DNA of 64,000 bases from Marinobacterium litorale DSM 23545 (GTDB lineage: Bacteria; Pseudomonadota; Gammaproteobacteria; Pseudomonadales; Balneatricaceae). The stretch's first letter is position 1. Each line of letters opens with the position of its first letter. The position numbers and the translations under genes are program-made. The notes under the pieces are model-generated. The model had not been told where the DNA came from. It did no database searches and saw only the letters and a program-made list of their open reading frames with translations. The stretch lies in assembly GCF_000428985.1 (NCBI RefSeq), contig NZ_AUAZ01000004.1:62001-126000 (forward strand), given 5' to 3'. This document shows positions 58,202-64,000 of this stretch, piece after piece.

Positions 58202-60337
58202 ATGGATCAAGGCGCGCATAGCAAAATCGTTAACTTCATCTGGGGTATCGCCGACGACGTGTTGCGCGATGTCTATGTGCGCGGCAAGTATCGCGACGTG
58301 ATCCTGCCGATGATAGTGATCCGCCGCCTTGATGCATTGCTGGAGCCGAGCAAGGAGAAAGTACTCGGCATGAAAAAACAGCTCGACGGGGCTGGGATCG
58401 CCAACCAGCACGCAGCCCTCTGCCAGGCCTCCGGCGAAGCCTTTTACAATGTCTCGCCCTTTACCCTGCGCGACCTGAAGAACCGCGCCAAGCAACAGCA
58501 GCTCAAGGCCGATTTCGAAGCCTACCTGGACGGCTTTTCACCCAACGTCCAGGAGATCCTCGACAAGTTCAAGTTCCGCAACCAGATCCCGACGCTGATC
58601 GAGGCGGACATTCTCGGCCACCTGATCGAGAAATTCCTCGACGCTCGCATCAACCTCGGGCCCAAGCCGGTCAAGGACGCGGACGGCAACGAAATGCTCC
58701 CAGCGCTAGACAACCATTCGATGGGCACCATCTTCGAGGAGCTGATCCGCCGCTTCAACGAGGAGAACAACGAAGAGGCCGGGGAGCACTTCACGCCTCG
58801 TGATGTGGTCAAGCTCATGGCAGACCTGATATTCCTGCCAGTGGCCGACGACATCGAATCAGGGACCTACCTCGTCTATGACGGGGCCTGCGGCACCGGC
58901 GGCATGCTGACCGTCGCGGAGGAGCGTCTGGCCGAGCTGGCGCAGAACCATGGAAAGGATGTTTCCATCCACCTCTTCGGTCAGGAGGTGCAGCCGGAAA
59001 CCTACGCCATTTCCAAGGCCGACCTACTGCTCAAAGGCGAAGGGGCCGAGGCCGAGAACATGAAGTACGGCTCCACGCTCTCCAGCGATGCCTTCCCGTC
59101 GCAGGAGTTTGACTTCATGCTCTCCAATCCGCCTTACGGCAAGAGTTGGAAGACCGACCTGGAGCGCCTGGGCGGCAAAGGCGACATCAAGGACCCGCGC
59201 TTTGTCACCCAGCACGCTGGTGACCCGGAATACAAGATGATCACCCGTTCCTCGGACGGGCAGCTCATGTTCCTGGTCAACAAGCTCTCCAAGATGAAGC
59301 ACACCACCCGCCTCGGCAGCCGCATCGCTGAGGTCCACAACGGCTCGTCGCTCTTTACCGGCGACGCCGGTCAGGGCGAGAGCAACATCCGTCGCTGGAT
59401 TATCGAGAACGACTGGCTAGAGGCTATCATCGCCCTGCCGGAAAATATGTTCTACAACACCGGCATCGCTACCTACATCTGGGTACTGACCAACCGCAAG
59501 AGCGAAGAGCGCCGGGGCAAGGTCCAGCTCATCGACGCCACCGAATGGTACGTGCCGCTGCGCCGCAATCTCGGCAAGAAAAACTGCGAATTCTCCGAAG
59601 AACAGACTCGCACCATTGTCGATCTGGTGGTCAATCCACGTGAAACCGAAAAATCCAAGATTTTCCCCAACGAGGCTTTCGGCTACTGGAAAGTAACGGT
59701 GGACCGTCCGCTGCGCCTAGCTGTCGACCTGAGCCCGATCCGGCTGGAACGGTTCGAGAGGACCTGCGCCAAGGCCAAGGAGGAGCCGCTGGCCAACCTG
59801 GCCAGCCGTGTGGCTGATGTCCTCGGAGTCGGTCCGCATCTGGACTTCAACGCCTTTCTGAACGCCTGCGACACCGATGCCGACAAGCACGGCGTCAAGC
59901 TCACCGCCAAGCGCAAGAAGCTGCTGCAGAGCGAACTCTGCGATACCCGCGAGGACGCCACGCCGGTGCTGAAAAAATTTTACAAGCCGGGCAAGGCCAA
60001 GCCCGACCCCATCCATGGCCTGTTCGAGGCCGAGGTGAACGGCAAGACCTGCGTGGTCGAATACGAGCCGGATACAGCCCTGCGCGACAGCGAGCAGGTG
60101 CCGCTGTTGGAAGAAGGCGGCATCGAGGCCTTCTTCCGGCGCGAGGTCCTGCCCTACACCCCGGATGCCTGGATCGACCCGGGCAAGACGTTGGTAGGTT
60201 ACGAGATCTCCTTCACCCGCCATTTTTACAGGCCCGCGCCCATGCGCACCCTGGATGAGATTAGGGCGGATATCTACGCCTTGGAGCAGGAAACCGAGGG
60301 GTTGCTGGAACAGATTGTTGGTGAGGCCGAACAATGA
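58202..60337 (+). CDS. hsdM: Type I restriction-modification DNA methyltransferase subunit HsdM
   Basis: About 711 residues, longer than EcoKI HsdM (529). The N-terminal HsdM helical domain (KIVNFIWGIADDVLRD, then the DVILPMIVIRRLDALLE stretch) precedes the N6-adenine methylase core with DGACGTGGML (227-236, SAM site) and NPPYG (309-313, catalytic). A long C-terminal part (about 500-711) after the core may contact HsdS. The ATG at 58202 is used; a TTG two codons upstream overlaps the WYL stop. The stop overlaps the start of the PRTase-like gene (ATGA). GC is high (a sampled 60-base line gave 68%), unlike the following gene. Confidence 0.95.
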   Translation: MDQGAHSKIVNFIWGIADDVLRDVYVRGKYRDVILPMIVIRRLDALLEPSKEKVLGMKKQLDGAGIANQHAALCQASGEAFYNVSPFTLRDLKNRAKQQQLKADFEAYLDGFSPNVQEILDKFKFRNQIPTLIEADILGHLIEKFLDARINLGPKPVKDADGNEMLPALDNHSMGTIFEELIRRFNEENNEEAGEHFTPRDVVKLMADLIFLPVADDIESGTYLVYDGACGTGGMLTVAEERLAELAQNHGKDVSIHLFGQEVQPETYAISKADLLLKGEGAEAENMKYGSTLSSDAFPSQEFDFMLSNPPYGKSWKTDLERLGGKGDIKDPRFVTQHAGDPEYKMITRSSDGQLMFLVNKLSKMKHTTRLGSRIAEVHNGSSLFTGDAGQGESNIRRWIIENDWLEAIIALPENMFYNTGIATYIWVLTNRKSEERRGKVQLIDATEWYVPLRRNLGKKNCEFSEEQTRTIVDLVVNPRETEKSKIFPNEAFGYWKVTVDRPLRLAVDLSPIRLERFERTCAKAKEEPLANLASRVADVLGVGPHLDFNAFLNACDTDADKHGVKLTAKRKKLLQSELCDTREDATPVLKKFYKPGKAKPDPIHGLFEAEVNGKTCVVEYEPDTALRDSEQVPLLEEGGIEAFFRREVLPYTPDAWIDPGKTLVGYEISFTRHFYRPAPMRTLDEIRADIYALEQETEGLLEQIVGEAEQ

Positions 60338-61380
60338 GCGAACGGGATAGCTTACTTGAGTCTATTGCTAATACTACGGCGGATTATCGAGACAGTGATC
60401 TCCCTGCACCATCTCCCGCCCATGTAGACCGCTGGGTGTGCCAATTCGACACGACAGCGCAACTGCCGATGCTGCGCGAGATGGATCATGTCCTGAAAAA
60501 CACCTATTTCTCAAAAGAATGGGTTAAAGGATTTTTTGCACACCAGATAAAACATGAAAAGCTGACAGGGCCCGCCCCGTGCAGCTTTTGGCAAGCTGCT
60601 CATATTCTTGACATTCAGCAGAATGGGCACAGTCAGTCCGAGATCAGGCAATTATTCGGATCAGCACTTCTTGATCAGTGCGGTTTAAATGTTGATACGT
60701 GCGGAGCAGCGGGGGGTGACTATCTATACATCGACGATGTTGTTTTTACGGGTGGGAGAGTGAAGAACGATCTTTCCGCATGGATCAGGAACTCAGCCCC
60801 GGCAGAAGCCACCATTCATATACTCGTAATTGCAGCTCACCGTCTTGGTGAATGGCAATGCATTGAGAGCTTGAAGCAAGTCGCAACCCAAGCTGGCAAG
60901 AAAATCAAACTGAATTTGTGGGCAGCAGCGCGGATTGAAAATCGGAAAAAGTACCGGAATACTTCTGAAGTCCTTTGGCCTGCGGCTCTTCCAACCGATG
61001 GAGCTCTGGCAGCTTATATGGCGCAAGAGCACCGTTTCCCGTTTGAAGCCCGTCAGCCCGGCGGAAAGCTTGAGCATCAGATTTTCTCATCAGAGGAAGG
61101 TCGCCAACTTGTAGAGCGGGAGCTGCTACTAGCTGGCATCCGCATTCGAGGATTCTGCCAAGACCCCGGTCGATCTCTGCGGCCCCTTGGATTCGGTGCA
61201 TTCGGATTGGGGTTCGGTTCAACTATCGTCACCTTCCGCAACTGCCCAAATAACTGCCCGCTTGCACTTTGGTGGGGTGATCCGGATGCCCCCGCCCACC
61301 ACCCCTTTAGCAAGTGGTATCCGCTGTTCCCGCGCAAGACCTACAACAAGGAGGTCAATTTTGATGACATTGACTTCTGA
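60334..61380 (+). CDS. Phosphoribosyltransferase-like protein embedded in the hsd operon
   Basis: A 348-residue protein outside the usual type I set. Residues 133-142 read IDDVVFTGGR, the PRPP-binding loop pattern (acidic pair, then TGG) of the type I phosphoribosyltransferase fold, preceded by a hydrophobic strand (GDYLYIDD) and followed by a strand HILVIAAH. The N-terminal third is helical (MDHVLKNTYFSKEWVKGFF). The C terminus is rich in Phe/Trp/Gly and cysteines (CPNNCPLALWWGD). PRTase-like domains of this kind have been predicted in prokaryotic conflict systems (the PRTase-CE group); I assign it there with moderate confidence. It overlaps hsdM by four bases and the NADAR-HsdS gene by 17. 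Base composition is lower than its neighbours (sampled lines 43-55% GC). Confidence 0.8.
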   Translation: MSERDSLLESIANTTADYRDSDLPAPSPAHVDRWVCQFDTTAQLPMLREMDHVLKNTYFSKEWVKGFFAHQIKHEKLTGPAPCSFWQAAHILDIQQNGHSQSEIRQLFGSALLDQCGLNVDTCGAAGGDYLYIDDVVFTGGRVKNDLSAWIRNSAPAEATIHILVIAAHRLGEWQCIESLKQVATQAGKKIKLNLWAAARIENRKKYRNTSEVLWPAALPTDGALAAYMAQEHRFPFEARQPGGKLEHQIFSSEEGRQLVERELLLAGIRIRGFCQDPGRSLRPLGFGAFGLGFGSTIVTFRNCPNNCPLALWWGDPDAPAHHPFSKWYPLFPRKTYNKEVNFDDIDF

Positions 61381-63535
61381 AGCGACGCGTAACAGCCAGA
61401 TACGAGTCTATGATCCCGCCGTGAGTGTCGTTTTCCTTAAAACGAACGAGCGTTTCGGCGGCTTATCGAACATGGCACCGGGCTTTCCGCTACGCATCAA
61501 CGGCATTCCAATTCGCACTTCGGAAGCTCTCTACCAAGCCTGCCGATTCCCGCATATGCCGGATGTGCAACGTCGCATTCTCGACGAGCACAGCCCCATG
61601 ACTGCAAAAATGCGTACTAAGCCGTTTCGCAGTCAGTCACGTCCTGATTGGGACAATGTGCGCGTAAAGATTATGCGCTGGTGTCTCCGAGTTAAGCTGG
61701 CGCAGAACTGGCATACGTTTAGCGAGTTGTTATTAGCGACCGAAGACCGGCCTATCGTCGAACAATCCCGCAAAGATGACTTCTGGGGCGCAAAGGTCAC
61801 CAAGAATGGTACGCTCGTGGGCATGAACGTCCTTGGTCGCTTGTTGATGGAATTGAGGGAGCAACTGAAGTCTGAAGACCCCGAAAGCTTGAAGATTGTC
61901 GAGCCTCCGCCAATACCGGAGTTCATGCTGTTTCAAAAACCAATTGAACCGGTATATGCAGGCCGAAGTGCTTTTAACTTTGGAGAGGGTGAAGACCAGA
62001 AACACCGGCCAAACTCTCCGCCAATACAGCGGGACCTAATGCAAACTTCTCTTTTCGAGCAGCCGGAAAGTTCGCAGGATCAAATAACGAATCGGGAGGA
62101 ACGGTTGGGCTCAACGATTAAGAGCGAGAAGCTCCAGCCCTACCCAGAATATAAGGACTCTGGACAACCATTTTTGGGGAAGATCCCGGCCCACTGGAAT
62201 CTTTTCAGAAACGGCCGGCTTTTTTCTCAGCGCAACGAGACTGGTTTTGGGGAGTTGCCCATCCTCGAGGTGTCCTTGAAAACCGGTGTCCGCGTACGCG
62301 ACATGGATAACCTGAAGCGCAAGCAGGTGATGTCCGACCGGGAAAAATACAAACGGGCGGCCCAGGGGGATATTGCCTACAACATGATGCGCATGTGGCA
62401 GGGGGCCGTTGGCGTTGCGCCCGTCGACGGGCTGGTCAGCCCGGCCTATGTCGTTGTGCGACCCCTTCCCGACGTGGACTGCCACTACTTCAGCTATCTG
62501 TTCCGCACCGCCTCCTACATGAATGAGGTGGACGCCTATTCCCGGGGCATAGTGAAAGACCGTAACCGGCTTTACTGGCAGGATTTCAAGCGCATGCCGT
62601 CGCTAGTTCCGCCAATTGAGGAACAGCGGCACATCACCCGGTTCCTCGAAGCGGTCGGCAGCAAGGTCCAGCGGTTCATCCGCAACAAGCGTCGGCTGAT
62701 TGACCTGCTCAAGGAGCAGAAGCAGAACGTCATCAACCAAGCCGTGACCCGGGGGCTTGATCCCAAGGTCAAGTTCAAGCCCAGCGGCGTGGAATGGATC
62801 GGAGATATTCCGGAGCATTGGGAGGCCAGACGGCTCCGCACGCTGGCGGCGGTCAGGGCAAGTGGCGTAGACAAGAACACGAACGAGGATGAAGTCCCGG
62901 TCATGCTCTGCAACTACGTGGACGTTTACAAGAACGACCGCATCACCGCTGCCATCGATTTCATGAAGGCCACTGCCACGCTGGAAGAGATTCGCGCTTT
63001 TGAGCTGAAAGCGGGCGACGTAATCATCACCAAGGATTCCGAAAGTTGGGACGACATCGCGATCCCCACCTTCGTCCCCGAGGCGCTGCCGGGCGTCGTT
63101 TGCGCCTATCACTTGGCCTTGATCAGACCGTTCTCAGGTGAAATCGAAGGCGAGTTTCTGTTTAGGGCCTTCTCATCCGACCCGGTGGCAGACCAGTTCC
63201 GGATTGCCGCCACCGGCGTGACTCGCTTTGGCTTGGCGCAAGGTGCAATCAAGGGGGCATTCTTCCCGCTCCCGCCGCTGGAGGAACAGCGGGTGATTAT
63301 TGCTCACATCAATGAGAAGTGCGCGGAGATCAGCCAGGCGATTTCAAGGGCAGAGCGCGAGATCGAGCTGATGCGCGAATACCACACCCGGCTGATTTCC
63401 GATGTGGTCACCGGCCAGGTGGATGTGAGCGGCATCGAGGTGCCGGAGGTTGCCGAGGAAGAGCTGATGGCGTTGGAAGAGGACACCGCCGATGACGTGA
63501 TTGATGGCGAGGGGGATATGGATGAAACCGACTGA
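61364..63535 (+). CDS. hsdS: NADAR domain fused to type I specificity subunit HsdS
   Basis: A 723-residue fusion. Residues about 22-168 are a full NADAR (YbiA-like) domain: ERFGGLSNMAPGFPL, TSEALYQACRFP, PDWDNVRVKIMRWCLRVKLA, VEQSRKDDFWGAKV and GMNVLGRLLMELREQL, with the conserved Glu54, Asp138-Asp139, Trp141, Asn155 and Arg165. A Pro-rich linker (about 175-250) leads to a regular HsdS: two target-recognition domains, each ending in a conserved PPIEEQRH/PPLEEQRV helix that forms the coiled-coil spacers. NADAR proteins remove ADP-ribose from guanine or cleave N-glycosidic bonds; HsdS sets DNA specificity. The ATG at 61364 has AAGGAGG nine bases upstream. A second start for HsdS alone may lie at 62105. 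Confidence 0.9.
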   Translation: MTLTSEATRNSQIRVYDPAVSVVFLKTNERFGGLSNMAPGFPLRINGIPIRTSEALYQACRFPHMPDVQRRILDEHSPMTAKMRTKPFRSQSRPDWDNVRVKIMRWCLRVKLAQNWHTFSELLLATEDRPIVEQSRKDDFWGAKVTKNGTLVGMNVLGRLLMELREQLKSEDPESLKIVEPPPIPEFMLFQKPIEPVYAGRSAFNFGEGEDQKHRPNSPPIQRDLMQTSLFEQPESSQDQITNREERLGSTIKSEKLQPYPEYKDSGQPFLGKIPAHWNLFRNGRLFSQRNETGFGELPILEVSLKTGVRVRDMDNLKRKQVMSDREKYKRAAQGDIAYNMMRMWQGAVGVAPVDGLVSPAYVVVRPLPDVDCHYFSYLFRTASYMNEVDAYSRGIVKDRNRLYWQDFKRMPSLVPPIEEQRHITRFLEAVGSKVQRFIRNKRRLIDLLKEQKQNVINQAVTRGLDPKVKFKPSGVEWIGDIPEHWEARRLRTLAAVRASGVDKNTNEDEVPVMLCNYVDVYKNDRITAAIDFMKATATLEEIRAFELKAGDVIITKDSESWDDIAIPTFVPEALPGVVCAYHLALIRPFSGEIEGEFLFRAFSSDPVADQFRIAATGVTRFGLAQGAIKGAFFPLPPLEEQRVIIAHINEKCAEISQAISRAEREIELMREYHTRLISDVVTGQVDVSGIEVPEVAEEELMALEEDTADDVIDGEGDMDETD
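62094..62107 (+). promoter_or_regulatory. Internal ribosome-binding site and TTG start for a free HsdS
   Basis: GGGAGGA (62094-62100), four bases, then TTG (62105-62107), in frame with the fusion (codon 248). Translation from it would give a 476-residue HsdS beginning MGSTIKSEKLQPYPEYKDSG, the length and N terminus normal for the family. Confidence 0.55.
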
Positions 63536-64000
63536 CACCAGAGAAAAGGGCCTGGAATCGATCATCGTCGCCTCCCTCGTGGAGGAGGCCGGATACGTCC
63601 AGGGCGACCCGCAGGATTACGACCGGGAACACGCCGTCGACCTGGCCAAACTGCTGCAGTTCCTCGCCGCCACCCAGCCCGATAGCTATGAGGCACTCGG
63701 CATCGACGAGGAAGGCCCCAAGCGCACCCAGTTCCTGCACCGCCTGCAGGGCGAGATCGCCAAGCGCGGTGTGGTGGAGGTGCTGCGCGGCGGCATCAAG
63801 CACGGCCCGGCCCATGTGGACCTTTTCTACGGCACGCCGACCCCGGGCAACGTGAAGGCGGCCGAACGATTCGCGGCCAATATCTTCAGTGTCACGCGTC
63901 AATTGAGATATAGCCGCGTTGAGACCGCGCTCGCCCTCGACATGGCCGTGTTCATCAACGGCCTCCCTATCGCTACCTTCGAACTCAAGAACAAGCTCAC
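63522..64000 (+). CDS. hsdR: Type I restriction endonuclease subunit HsdR, N-terminal part (cut by the window edge)
   Basis: The first 159 codons of the ATP-dependent translocase-nuclease subunit. The start ATG at 63522 lies inside the last codons of hsdS (14-base overlap) and follows a GGGGGA ribosome-binding site. Visible features are TREKGLESIIVASLVEEAGYV at the start and ALDMAVFINGLPIATFELKNKL at the edge, the latter containing the Glu-x-Lys of the PD-(E/D)XK nuclease. Motor motifs would lie beyond the window. Confidence 0.93.
   Translation, partial: MKPTDTREKGLESIIVASLVEEAGYVQGDPQDYDREHAVDLAKLLQFLAATQPDSYEALGIDEEGPKRTQFLHRLQGEIAKRGVVEVLRGGIKHGPAHVDLFYGTPTPGNVKAAERFAANIFSVTRQLRYSRVETALALDMAVFINGLPIATFELKNKL

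Noticed and set aside
61187-61363. 59 extra codons at the N terminus of the NADAR-HsdS frame
   Set aside because: They overlap the PRTase gene in another frame, have no ATG with a ribosome-binding site, and precede the AAGGAGG-ATG start at 61364, which fits the NADAR domain start.

Overview
This window is about 60% GC and gene-dense, with the gene order and gene content of a gammaproteobacterium of the Pseudomonadales/Oceanospirillales type. The tmRNA tag reads ANDDNYALAA, the form known from Pseudomonas. Blocks such as grpE-dnaK-dnaJ, recN/fur/bamE/rnfH/ratA/smpB/ssrA, rpsP-rimM-trmD-rplS, xerD-dsbC-hom-thrC-recJ and nudF-yqiB-cpdA-yqiA-parE are all normal for this group. A V-type ATPase operon argues against an ordinary Pseudomonas.

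Layout. 1-24 kb is core genome, almost all on the minus strand: carAB, two cell-wall enzymes (a Tat-exported DUF882/M15-like protein and an LdtD-like L,D-transpeptidase), the nudF-parE cluster, an EAL-CBS-GGDEF protein, nfo, recJ, threonine synthesis, dsbC, xerD, the S16-L19 operon and ffh. 24-28 kb carries ypjD, a CorC/YfjD-type CNNM-CBS protein, two Nudix hydrolases and two small proteins. 28-35.7 kb is an eight-gene minus-strand unit: a NIF3-C-terminal-like gene followed by V-ATPase subunits B, D, I, K, E, a DUF2764 protein and A. 36-43.3 kb holds an Lrp/AsnC regulator and then a probable sigma-54 operon: TakP-like TRAP transporter (dctPQM), TSUP permease, Ggt/HpxW-like amidohydrolase and a beta-hydroxyacid dehydrogenase. 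43.3-56.5 kb returns to core genome: a diguanylate cyclase, dapB, cysE, the chaperone genes with two clear sigma-32 promoters, recN, fur, bamE, rnfH-ratA, a sodium symporter, smpB and ssrA.

From 56.5 kb to the right edge, directly after ssrA (a frequent island insertion point), lies a defence locus. It holds a YdjM-like membrane hydrolase, a divergent WYL-domain (BrxR/CapW-like) regulator with a very good promoter and an operator-like dyad, and a type I restriction-modification operon of unusual make-up. Between hsdM and hsdS sits a gene for a phosphoribosyltransferase-like protein. The hsdS reading frame begins with a complete NADAR (YbiA-like, NAD/ADP-ribose-related) domain fused through a linker to an otherwise normal two-TRD specificity subunit. 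The lower-GC PRTase-NADAR stretch, and an in-frame Shine-Dalgarno/TTG site exactly where a normal HsdS would start, suggest that a nucleotide-acting cassette was inserted into a standard hsdMSR operon. That hsdM / PRTase / NADAR::hsdS / hsdR arrangement is the most interesting part of the window.
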